Made by a program: the position numbers and the translations under genes. From NCBI GenBank assembly GCA_963576565.1, contig OY755048.1, positions 4,284,501-4,348,500 of the forward strand: DNA of 64,000 bases. Direction: 5' to 3'. The DNA comes from Aspidapion aeneum (taxonomy: Eukaryota > Arthropoda > Insecta > Coleoptera > Brentidae). Positions 55,910 through 64,000 of this stretch are shown piece by piece. The notes below the pieces were generated by a model that had not been told where the DNA came from, ran no database searches, and saw only the letters and a program-made list of their open reading frames with translations. Every line of letters begins with the position of its first letter. Within the stretch, counting starts at the first letter, position 1.

Positions 55910-56053
55910 CAGGGGCGGATCTAGGAACTGTATTAGGGGGGGGGGAATATCATGCTAAATATTAGCTATTTTGCATTCTGTGTGTCAAAACTAAATATAG
56001 TATGAGATTTGGGGGGGATTTCCCCTTTTTCCTCTACCATAGATCCACGCCTG
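55910..56053. mobile_element. hAT-type MITE, CAGGRGCGGATC family, copy 2
   Basis: Starts CAGGGGCGGATCTAGGAACT and ends ATAGATCCACGCCTG. The interior CTGTGTGTCAAAACTAAATA and GAGATTTGGGGGGGATTTCC match 39559-39710. No clear target duplication was seen. Confidence 0.8.
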
Positions 56054-57130
56054 AATTATTACGTAAATCCAGGGACAGATGGATAAGATTCATCAGTCCG
56101 TGGTAAATCCAAAAGTAGAAATATATTATACCTTATAGCAATACAATACTTCCATTGCAATATAAAAACAAACTACTGAAAAATTGACAAAAATTTGTCG
56201 TAGTGCAAAAAAAATATTGCAAACTTAAAAAAACAAAGGAAAAAATGCGAAAATTTTAGAAAAATAATTATTTTTTAGAAAAAATTAGGCAATGTAAAAA
56301 AGCTCCTGGAAAATTACAGGCAATTTTAGAAAAAAATTGTAGACATACCAAAAATGGCGTCGCATATATTATGTACTTTTTTGAAAAAAATGGCGCAAAA
56401 GAAAAAAAAAGTTAAAACCGTAGGTACATAGACACGAAAAAAGAATTTTTTAGACAAATAAAATTATTTTAAGAAAAAATGGTGTTTCTTCGGGAAAAAT
56501 GGGACACCTTTTATAGATAAAAGTTCAGACTGTGTCAGCGCGACTCAAAATTTGACATTTGTGAGAAATCCAAATTGGTGAGTACTTTAAAAAATGGGTA
56601 AATTTCACCCCCCCTGCGAAAAATTCGTATGCGACCCTGGACTTGATTTTTGTCAATAAGATAGAAGCTATCCGCCATCTAGGATTCTCGACATATGTCA
56701 AATTTTGAGTCGTTTTAACAAAGTTTTATCCTTGGGCTATAAAGGAAGCCAAAAATTTCAAAAATCGGCCAATTAAGAAGTACCTTTTTTTTTGCTTACA
56801 AAAATGGGAACATTTTATACCTAACAATACAATACTACCAGAGTATTGTATTGTAGAGGTGATTTGCGATGGTCTAACATTGGAATGAATACAAAAACTA
56901 CTGAAAAATTGATAAAAATGCGTCGTAGTGTAAAACAAAAGCTTGCAAACTTGACAAAACAAAGAAAAAATGCGAATATTTTAGAAAAATTGAAGTATTT
57001 TTCGGAAAAAAATAAGGTAATATAAAAAAAACTTAAAAAAAAGTCGCTTCACGGGCAACTTCAGAAAGAATTTTTAGACATACCAAAAAAAAAAAGCGCT
57101 GCATGCATTATGTACTTTTTGGGAAAATTG
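56054..57130. repeat. Tandemly duplicated segment with MITE-interior sequence
   Basis: 56140-56410 and 56815-57130 are related (ACTACTGAAAAATTGA, CGTCGTAGTG / TGTCGTAGTG, TGCAAACTT, AAAAATGCGAA, then a C/G-rich AAAAGCTCCT or AAAGTCGCTT region). Between them, 56505-56790 repeats the inner part of the element at 55544-55900 (AAATTTCACCCCCCCTGCGA, TCAAATTTTGAGTCG, AAAAATCGGCCAATTA). Confidence 0.65.
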
Positions 57131-58898
57131 CCTACGCCTATAGCTATAAGACTGCCCATATATTTCATTGGTCCTTCGAACCGGATCAAAATATGTTGCA
57201 CTCCGATGGCTCAGATTGGGTTTTGGTAGATACAGTGGACTATATTTAACATTGGCGCAAAAAATTCATTTAACTAGAGAAAGTAAATAATTTAAAAATT
57301 GCAGGTTAAATTTGAAAGAGAAAGAAAATGGTTATATAGCCTCATGGAGAGGGACTTACCGCTGTTTTGAAGTTCCAAAGTGCAAGGTGTACACCTTTCC
57401 ATAAGAGCTATGTGACTTGAAGTTCCAACAGGATGATGGCACGATAATTTTAATTATTTGCGGTATTTTAAAGTGAATTAAGGTTGTCGTTTTCTAGACA
57501 TGGCGACGCGCAGCACACTTTGTCTGTCTCTCAATCCTGCGCTTGCAGTTTTTTCGCACATGCGCACAGCACTTCACCCTCTATAGGAAACCATATCACT
57601 ATATTTTAAATTTTATGGATATGTGAAAAACACGATAGAGGACGCTTGTAGTGCCAAAGTATATAAAAATAAAGAAATAAGAAATAAAATGATAATTCTT
57701 AAATTTAGAATAGAAATTACCTTTTTTGCGTTTAATTCTCGCATTTTAATGCAATTTTTCTTTAGGTAAATTTTATAATAACTAATAGTTGACCCATTTA
57801 CTTAGGATTAATTTAAATTTAAGACTAATAATTTTATGTTCAAGAGAAAATTTTAGTCCATGAAAAATAGGAAAAGTAAAAGTAAAATTCAAAAATAAAA
57901 GAAAAATAAAGATGGAAACCGAACATTCATATTGGTATATAAAGGGCCTTAAAAATAATTTAAAAAAAAATGTACTCCTTGTACGACCCCTTCGCAAAAG
58001 GGGAATGAAAAAATTTTAGAAATGAAGCACATTTTATCATGAAAATAAATATATTAAGTTATATACTAAGCAAAAATCATATATTATACAAAAAAGTACA
58101 ATAGCAAAAACTTGGTCACATTATATTTAACAAAATAATAAAAGTAGCTGCAGAATATCTACAAATAATTTTAAAAATTGCAAAAATTACTCATGTGAAT
58201 ACTTTTTGGACCATTTTGTATAGATTCTTAGGCTAAAGGGATATACAAAAATAGATATGGGGTTTTTGAATTTTAAAATAATAAGTTTTAAACTGGACGT
58301 TACATTTTTATAAAACAATAATAATTTTGTACCAGCTTTTCATATTTTTATTTTTATTACAGTAATTTTTTTATACATTGATAACAGTTACTTATAATTA
58401 CACATATAAATACTATATTTTAATTTAAATATTCTATTTTTATATAGGAACAAACAATGCCTGTAATCAAAAAAGCAAACAAAAAGATAAAATAAAAGAA
58501 CTTAAGAAGTAAATAATATGTTTATTCTAAAACTATAAAATACTATCACACATTTGAGAAAAATGCAGTAAATCACTAAAAAATAAAAATAATATTTGCT
58601 ATAAACTTTAAATTTCAAAATTGTAAAATATCTTGTAAATTTTTTAAAACTATTTGTTAAAAAAAATTAGAGCTTAAAGAATTCATTTAACCAATTGACA
58701 CGAATTTAATAGGTATAGGTACTTAAATCTAATTTCTCTGAATTAAACAAATATGGTTAAATTCTACACAATATTTATTGATAAACATTAAACATTTTAA
58801 TTATTTTTATTATTTACTTTTTAGTAACATTTTAATATATTTTCTTTTGTATTTTATTAAGTAAAAACTGTCATTTTGCTAGTAATTTACACGAAAAT
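57131..58898. other. AT-rich stretch without a recognised gene
   Basis: Very AT-rich, especially 57600-58900. A 71-codon minus frame at 57782-57997 is phenylalanine-rich by composition and not supported. Confidence 0.45.
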
Positions 58899-59088
58899 AT
58901 TAGGGGTCGGGAGGCGAATGGTACGCACCTAAGCATAATTTCCTTTAAATCTGAAATTATGTGTGTTACATTATGTGACTATTTGGGAAATAATTATCTA
59001 AGGTGTTACCTTTAATATAGTAGTGTTAAATGGTGCTTCAAACCAAATGGTTTTGAATAAGACTGATCAAAATTTAGTCATTTACATA

Positions 59089-60370
59089 CCGTAATTCCGG
59101 GTAACTTGGAACACTTTTCATTTTTATTTTACTGCCCTATTTACACTTTTAGACATTTTGTATTTTTTCATCTTTTAAAACATATATGGAAAATTATAGT
59201 GACCTCTTTTTGTCTACTGATCACACTACATTTAAAAAAAAAATAACATCACTGTTCCAAGTTGGACGCAAAACTGACAACTTGGAACACTGTGCTAAAA
59301 TACGTATTTGTTCTTAACTGAGCAGGGTTAAGTAAAACTTGGAACTTATTTTTAAATAAGAATACTTTTCTGTTTCCAATTCTATTTTTTAGAAAAATAA
59401 AAGTTGTTTTTTATATAAGAAAACGATTTTTTTTGAAGTTGACAGACATATAAAAAATTATTTTTTTTTATTTATTAATACTTAAACCTTTCAAACATTA
59501 AGTAATACTTCAAAAATTTTAAAAATTAAAATTAAACCAGAATTCTGGACTAAAGCGAAAAGAAGTAAACATTTAAAAGCCTAAAAATAACAAGAAAATA
59601 ACATTTTAAATTTAGAAAAATTTTTTTTGTGCAAAATAACGTTTGTTTCTGTTTCTATTGAAATTTCCAGTTTTTCAATAATTTGATCCTCTTTTATTTC
59701 GTCGGGGTAAATTAAAACGAGTTTTGATTGTCTCTTAGGCCTTAGACAAGAACACTCATAACTTTCGTCTGTTTTCTTTAGGAGTTTCCCCACAAAGTTT
59801 TTAAGGTAAGGTTTTTTAGGGTAAGTAGGTAGTTTATAACTCGCGCATAAAATAGTGTAGTTTTTAAAAGCTTTTTGTAAACTTTATCAGTTTAGATACA
59901 TTGGCGTCCGCGTTTGTAAAAGTGTAACCTGGCAACTTGAAAGACTGCGGAAAACTTGGAACGGGTGTTCCAAGTTTTCGGACGTTTTTAAAATATTTGC
60001 AATTTTTCATAAAACATGCACTATCTCGCAACCTCGCAGAGATTTTTATGAAAATCTTTCAAGGCCGTCTAGCTAAATTAACATAACGTTTAACCTAAAA
60101 ATACTGAAAGCACACGAATTTATTTACTTAATTCTAGCAAAAGAGTTTTTTTTACAATATTATTTAACAAATTTTAACTGCAACCTAAATTGTAACGTAA
60201 TACAACTAGTAAAACTAATACATATAGTATTTTTTTCGGAAATACCCGTTTTAGTGTCCTCTACACACGTACCACTTTTGTGAACTGATAGACGTTATCT
60301 GTTGCCAAATTTTAAAATGCGAAGTTTTGTTCCAAGTTTGACTACCGTTCCAAGATAGCCGAACTTACGG
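59089..60370. mobile_element. Nested transposon with iterated TTGGAAC motifs (pogo-like?)
   Basis: The ends are related inverses (CCGTAATTCCGGGTAACTTG at the left; CAAGATAGCCGAACTTACGG at the right), flanked by TA (59087-59088 and 60371-60372). TTGGAAC or its inverse occurs about eight times: near 59105, 59252, 59281, 59338, 59956, 59969, 60330 and 60348. These clustered sites look like transposase-binding repeats. A minus-strand fragment (59581-59826) resembles a C-terminal tail seen in pogo/jerky-type transposases. The copy is internally deleted. Confidence 0.65.
59581..59826 (-). pseudogene. Transposase C-terminal tail fragment
   Basis: Translation includes YLKNFVGKLLKKTDESYECS, CLRPKRQSKLVLIYPDEIKE and ends at a stop at 59581. 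The FVGK...YECSCLR pattern is like the short C-terminal region found in insect pogo/jerky-type DDE transposases. No catalytic core is present. Family assignment is from memory of the pattern only. Confidence 0.45.
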
Positions 60371-60998
60371 TACGATTCCCCGTCGTGGAGGGTAATGATA
60401 CGCACGTTTTTACCTCAAAATACTACCCTTAAAATTGATAATTTTTATCACATTAATTTTAACTTATTGTAGGGTCAATTGCATTATTGTTATCAGCACA
60501 AAAATAGACATCACGACGCTACAACTCTAAAAATATCACTTTTCTGACCCTATCTTCAAAATATTTTTGTCGAAAATAATAAATTTTTTAAATTATTTAA
60601 ATATAAAAAGCATTATGCAAAAAATAGTACGCATTATGCGTATGATTACCCGATTAGACGTTATTTAAAACTAGTTAATTAAAACTAACACCTGATTATG
60701 TTGACATTGGGAAAAAATATAAACTAAAGGCTTACCTAAAACGAAATTTGCATCCCCTGATTGAACGAGCAAATGTCAATTATCCAGAATTTACAGGCAT
60801 TGCGTAATAGAGTTTTGAACCGAGCCTAAACGAGGAGTTATCAAAATTATTAATCCAAATCTGCTGTAGAGGGGTGCGTACCATTGTCCACTGCGTATCA
60901 TTACCCTCCCCACCCTCATATTGCAAAGGATAAATTTATTTATTTTTATCAAAAAATTTTGGGATGCCCAAAATGTACTGAAATTCTCTGCAAATCTA

Positions 60999-61312
60999 CG
61001 AGGGTGGATCAAATATAAACAAGCCTTTGTTTATAAACTAGTTATTTAGAAACATGACACAAAACAGAATTTTTTTCTACTTTTCTACACATCCCCCTTC
61101 TCTGTTAATACATTTTTCCCAACGGTTTGACAGTTTCTTAATCCCGTTTTCATAGAAAGAAGCTGGGCGGGTATCTAACCAGTTGCGCACTTGTGCGTCC
61201 ACCTCTTCATTGGTCTGAAATTGCTCGCCTCCCAATGAATCTTTGAGTGGGCCAAACATATGAAAATGGCAAGGTGACAAATCTGGACTAAATGGAGGGT
61301 ATTCCAGCAGAG
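60999..61312 (-). pseudogene. Mariner transposase, C-terminal half; third catalytic D replaced
   Basis: On the minus strand this reads LLEYPPFSPDLSPCHFHMFG, GPLKDSLGGEQFQTNEEVDA and SFYENGIKKLSNRWEKC to a stop at 61077, followed by the terminal sequence and a likely right TIR (CGAGGGTGGATCAAA at 60999, after TA). In mariner the DD34D triad ends in the SP(S/C)D segment; here it is SPCH, so the third metal ligand is a histidine. Counting across the LTR insertion, 34 residues separate the HDNARP aspartate from this position, as expected. The gene is split by the LTR retrotransposon at 61318-63634. Confidence 0.88.
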
Positions 61313-61317
61313 TCCAG

Positions 61318-61519
61318 TGTACGATTGTCTCTATTAAGCCTTTTATATTATTGTAGTTTTAAGTAACTTTATTTTAATAAAAACTCAAGAGCGTTTTAAA
61401 CTAAATGTGTATTTTATAAGACCCAAAGAACAATGTCTTTCCCTAAACAGAACAGCTGATCATTTGACAACAATCTTGGAATCATAAATAAAAGTGGTTT
61501 ATGAAACACCTACTGTACA
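61318..61519 (-). repeat. 3' LTR
   Basis: On the minus strand it begins TGTACAGTAGG and ends ACAATCGTACA, with short inverted ends TGTAC/GTACA. It differs from the other LTR at four positions by eye (about 2%). Confidence 0.93.
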
Positions 61520-61535
61520 TCTTCTTTTCTTTTTT
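61520..61535 (-). other. Polypurine tract
   Basis: AAAAAAGAAAAGAAGA on the minus strand lies directly before the 3' LTR, where plus-strand DNA synthesis would be primed. Confidence 0.75.
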
Positions 61536-61655
61536 AATTTTTCTTTTTAGAAAAATCTAAATTAAAGAAAACAAATTCCTAAACTAAGAAAACACTTAAT
61601 TTGAGATTAATATAATGAAAACACAAATCACTTATATGAAATAAACAAATCATTA

Positions 61656-63014
61656 TTACATCACATAATCATTAAACTTCTTTGGTTTTCTTCTTTCTCT
61701 CTTTTCTCTCCCTTCTGTATTTTCTTCTTTTTGTGTCTCATCTTTGGTCTTTTTATTTTCATTAGTCTTATTTTGTGTCTTTTTCTCCTTTTTAGTCAAG
61801 TCTTCAGTTTTACTTGGAAGTTTAATCAAAAATTTGCGATTTCTTCTGAAAATATCACCATCTTCTGTTTCTTTTTCCACTTTGTTCATTAATGGATGTG
61901 CTATACGTTTATGTGTAGAAATTGAAAAAGGTTTACAGTTTTCTACCATCTTAATTTCATATTCATAGTTTTTAAGCTTTCCAATTTTATTGAACAGTTC
62001 AGGTTGTGTTTTTATCACTTTTTGTAGAGTAACTTGCTCATTTGAATTTTTTTCTGTCTTTTCAAGACTATTTAGCCATTTTATAAGGTTAATGGCAGGT
62101 CTACCAAGTAGATTTTCATGGTTTTCCATGACATATGTCTTTATTGTCCTGTCTTCACCCTTATGCTTGACTTTAAGTTTACATTTGCCTAGTATGTTCA
62201 ATCTGTATCCTCCTGGACCCTTTAATTTAGTTTTAGTGCATTTTAGTTTTGGTTTCTGTACCAACTTGTCATATAATGCTTTGCTTAGTATTGTAACATC
62301 TTCACCTGAGTCTATTTTAAAGTTAACTTCTCCTTGAGGTAATTTTAAGGCTATTTTCCAAGCTGTTTCTTTGTCTCCTTGTATTTCTCGTACAATTTGG
62401 TTTACATCAGAGTCTGATGATGACTCGTCTGAACTGTCCTCTACCTCATTGACTTTTTTGTGTTTACCAGGAGTTGCTACAGACCTGGTTTTGCACATTT
62501 GTTTATAATGACCTTTGATTGAACATTTTTCACAATGCACTTTTAATGCAGGGCAGTCTTGTAACCGATGACTTGGTTTTTTTCCACATCTACCACATTG
62601 TGTATAGGTTTTTGTAGAGTGTGATTCCTCATTTTTTTGATGTTTTGGTCTCTTATTTATGAAAACTCTGTTTACACCTGCTGTGTCATCGATAAGTTGT
62701 TTATTGTCCAGCTTAACTCGTTCACTTTGCAAGATTTTAGCTTTGGCTGTTTCTAGCGTCAAATTACTATCAAGCTGCAACGTCAATGACAACTTTTTAT
62801 CCAAAATACCCACAACTAGTCTGTCTCGAACTAATTCATCTGTCATTGTACCATAATTGCAGGTTTTTGACAAGGTAATGACTGTTGAAATGTATTCTTG
62901 AGATGTCTCACCTTCTTGTTGACTTCTTGTGTTGAACTTGGCTCGTTCCATGCAAACATTGACCTTTTTAATAAAGTAGTCATGGAAAAAATCTGTCTGT
63001 TGGGCTACAACCAT
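61656..63014 (-). CDS. Gag-protease-integrase-tail fusion frame (RT to IN deleted)
   Basis: The 452-codon frame starts inside gag. Residues about 20-100 are the capsid C-terminal region (ERAKFNTRSQQEGETSQEYI and RDRLVVGILDKKLSLTLQLD). About 138-175 are two zinc knuckles: CGRCGKKPSHRLQDC, irregular, and CEKCSIKGHYKQMC, a standard CX2CX4HX4C. About 215-320 is a retropepsin-like protease with FKIDSGEDVTIL, where the usual DSGA/DTGA reads DSGE, probably inactivating. Then come QPELFNKIGKLKNYEYEI and KPFSISTHKRIAHPLMNK, which normally lead into reverse transcriptase. The frame instead passes straight into TEDGDIFRRNRKFLIKLP, typical of the tail after integrase, and a lysine/glutamate-rich end with RRKPKKFNDYV. 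Roughly 800-900 residues are missing without breaking the frame. Confidence 0.88.
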   Translation of the reverse strand: MVVAQQTDFFHDYFIKKVNVCMERAKFNTRSQQEGETSQEYISTVITLSKTCNYGTMTDELVRDRLVVGILDKKLSLTLQLDSNLTLETAKAKILQSERVKLDNKQLIDDTAGVNRVFINKRPKHQKNEESHSTKTYTQCGRCGKKPSHRLQDCPALKVHCEKCSIKGHYKQMCKTRSVATPGKHKKVNEVEDSSDESSSDSDVNQIVREIQGDKETAWKIALKLPQGEVNFKIDSGEDVTILSKALYDKLVQKPKLKCTKTKLKGPGGYRLNILGKCKLKVKHKGEDRTIKTYVMENHENLLGRPAINLIKWLNSLEKTEKNSNEQVTLQKVIKTQPELFNKIGKLKNYEYEIKMVENCKPFSISTHKRIAHPLMNKVEKETEDGDIFRRNRKFLIKLPSKTEDLTKKEKKTQNKTNENKKTKDETQKEENTEGREKRERRKPKKFNDYVM

Positions 63015-63294
63015 CTAATGACTGATTGACTTCAGGTCCCATATGGAGTAATAAACTGTCCACTTGTGCTTTTTCTGGCATTGCACTTGCATTTGTCACG
63101 TTCTGTAACGCTCGTAATTTACCAACCACCTGTTCCACTGGACATGGAACAAATGAAAATTTTTCTGGGGGTGGTACATTTGTCACTGTTGCTGTGTTTG
63201 CTGTGCCACCCAGAACTTGTATCTGTGCCAAGGCCCGCTCCATACGGTCTACTTGAGTTTGTAAATCTTCATTTTTCCTTTGTAGTTTCTCCAT
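62980..63294 (-). CDS. Gag N-terminal frame
   Basis: Begins at ATG 63294 with a short coiled-coil-like start (MEKLQRKNEDLQTQVDRMER), then PPPEKFSFVPCPVEQV and QVDSLLLHMGPEVNQSLDG. It leaves the gag frame and stops at 62980, overlapping the next frame (from 63014) by 35 bases. The usual gag segment between MGPEV and the FHDYF region is shortened, so a small deletion probably caused the frame change. A programmed frameshift is possible but less likely within gag. Confidence 0.8.
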   Translation of the reverse strand: MEKLQRKNEDLQTQVDRMERALAQIQVLGGTANTATVTNVPPPEKFSFVPCPVEQVVGKLRALQNVTNASAMPEKAQVDSLLLHMGPEVNQSLDGCSPTDRFFP

Positions 63295-63419
63295 GGCAAA
63301 AAATAATTCTTAGTATTCCACTTTTAACTATTGATGTTGAAAGCTACCTGAATTTTTAGGTTAGGTGATGGAATTTTTGCGTTTTTTCGGATAATACGTG
63401 ACTTTTGTTTATTATTTTT

Positions 63420-63432
63420 ACACCTGACACCA
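63420..63432 (-). other. Primer binding site
   Basis: TGGTGTCAGGTGT on the minus strand directly abuts the 5' LTR with no gap. The leading TGG complements a tRNA CCA end; a leucine tRNA is possible but not established. Confidence 0.7.
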
Positions 63433-63634
63433 TGTACGATTGTCTCTATTAAGCCTTTTATATTATTGTAGTTTTAAGTAACTTTATTTTAATAAAAACT
63501 CAAGAGCGTTTTAAACTAAATGTGTATTTTATAAGACCCAAAGAACAATGTATTTCCCTAAACAGGACAGCTGATCATTTGACAACAATCTTGGAATCAT
63601 AAATAAAACTGGTTTATGAAACATCTACTGTACA
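63433..63634 (-). repeat. 5' LTR
   Basis: 202 bp, matching the LTR at 61318-61519 except for four substitutions; same TGTAC...GTACA ends. Confidence 0.93.
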
Positions 63635-63639
63635 TCCAG

Positions 63640-64000
63640 TGCATTTCATTGATTTTGGCCTGTGTTAAAACTACCGTATTAGGTCTAGCGTTGTCATGCA
63701 GGAGCAACACGTCTTGGATGGGGTGTGCTCTCCTCTTTTGGCGATTATCAAGCTTTACCTGGTCGAGTAAGTTGCAGTAGTAAGCCGTGTTTATTGTTAC
63801 TCGCTCGTGTAAAAAATCGACCAACAAAACTCCTCTCCAGTCCCAGAAAACGGTCGCTAAAACTTTGACTGCAGAAATGATGGTAAGGACGACGTGGTTG
63901 ACTCACGTTGTCGACACGCTCACAATCGTCGTTAATTTCTTTGCACCAAGTTTTTACAGGTACCCACGAAAGCGTCTTATTTCCGAACTGTGCTCGCAAT
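63640..64000 (-). pseudogene. Mariner transposase, middle part, split by LTR element
   Basis: Minus-strand reading gives VLATVFWDWRGVLLVDFL (first catalytic aspartate in FWD), ERVTINTAYYCNLLDQVKLD and VLLLHDNARPNTVVLTQAKI (second aspartate). It ends at the LTR insertion; reading resumes in phase at 61312 once the insertion and one target copy are removed. Upstream of VLATV the frame shifts, with PVKTWCKEINDDCERVDNVS in another phase. The N-terminal part lies beyond the window edge. Confidence 0.85.

Larger units (their letters stand above)
58899..60920. mobile_element. Outer inverted-repeat element, interrupted by a nested transposon
   Basis: The left end has GGGGTCGGGAGGCGAATGGT then ACGCACC. 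The right end gives inverses: GGTGCGTACCATTG and CTGCGTATCATTACCCTCC, finishing CCCACCCTCATAT. GAGGGTAATGATACGCAC recurs at 60387 and as GCGTATGATTACCC near 60638. The ends therefore carry an iterated GGTAATGATACGCA-like motif. The nested element at 59089-60370 splits it. Confidence 0.6.
61318..63634 (-). mobile_element. Ty3/Gypsy-type LTR retrotransposon, internally deleted, young
   Basis: Two 202-bp LTRs in direct orientation bound a 1.9-kb interior. The flanks are TCCAG on both sides (61313-61317 and 63635-63639), a perfect 5-bp target duplication within the mariner gene. The interior encodes gag, zinc knuckles and a protease, but reverse transcriptase, RNase H and most of integrase are deleted. 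A primer site and polypurine tract are present, so the RNA could in principle be copied by proteins from a complete relative. Confidence 0.93.

Noticed and set aside
61744..62856. Plus-strand frames opposite gag-protease
   Set aside because: They are antisense shadows of the LTR element's coding frame.

Overview
The window looks like nuclear DNA of an arthropod, probably an insect (a beetle is possible but not shown). It is AT-rich and packed with transposable elements: Penelope-like, Jockey-like and RTE-like retroelements, mariner, hAT, a possible Mutator-like foldback, a pogo-like remnant and a Ty3/Gypsy-type LTR element. Only one stretch looks like a conserved host gene. I see no bacterial-style operons, no CRISPR array and no convincing tRNA or rRNA gene.

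Host gene: 26936-27212 on the minus strand is the first coding exon of a secreted fibroblast growth factor. It has a signal peptide, the start of the FGF core and a GTAAGT splice donor at the expected place. The later exons were not found and would lie at lower coordinates or outside the window. A 973-bp inverted-repeat element ends 24 bp inside intron 1, and a 342-bp MITE-like element lies upstream of the start codon.

Layout: 1-1600 is a Jockey-like LINE 3' end with a Penelope-like element inserted in it (12-bp direct repeats). 3.2-10.3 kb holds three inverted-repeat elements and a 1.6-kb palindrome. 10.5-20.7 kb holds hAT-type MITEs, the first copy of a tandem-unit element, RTE-like LINE fragments and a 1.07-kb foldback element with a 9-bp target duplication. 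21.2-23.3 kb is a 2.1-kb palindrome. 24.6-25.8 kb is a hAT remnant with a perfect 8-bp target duplication. 28.1-30.6 kb holds two more palindromes. 33.0 kb is a probable solo LTR. 33.7-35.1 kb is an octamer array followed by a G-rich tandem array. 36.2-45 kb is a mosaic of duplicated segments, MITEs, minisatellites and a multi-unit palindrome. 46.2-47.8 kb is the second copy of the tandem-unit element. 48.2-49.5 kb is a Jockey-like LINE and 52.9-54.2 kb an RTE-like LINE. 50.8-51.5 kb is a decamer minisatellite split by a MITE. 54.8-60.9 kb holds foldbacks and a nested transposon. 61-64 kb is a mariner copy split by a young, deletion-derived LTR retrotransposon.

How it fits together: apart from the FGF exon, every long reading frame belongs to a mobile element or is a by-product of tandem or palindromic sequence. 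The recurring theme is inverted-repeat architecture, from 276-bp MITEs to palindromes over 2 kb, several carrying AAGATGGCGG motifs near the arm ends. Nested insertions with readable target duplications, and one empty site preserved in a duplicated copy, allow part of the insertion history to be ordered.
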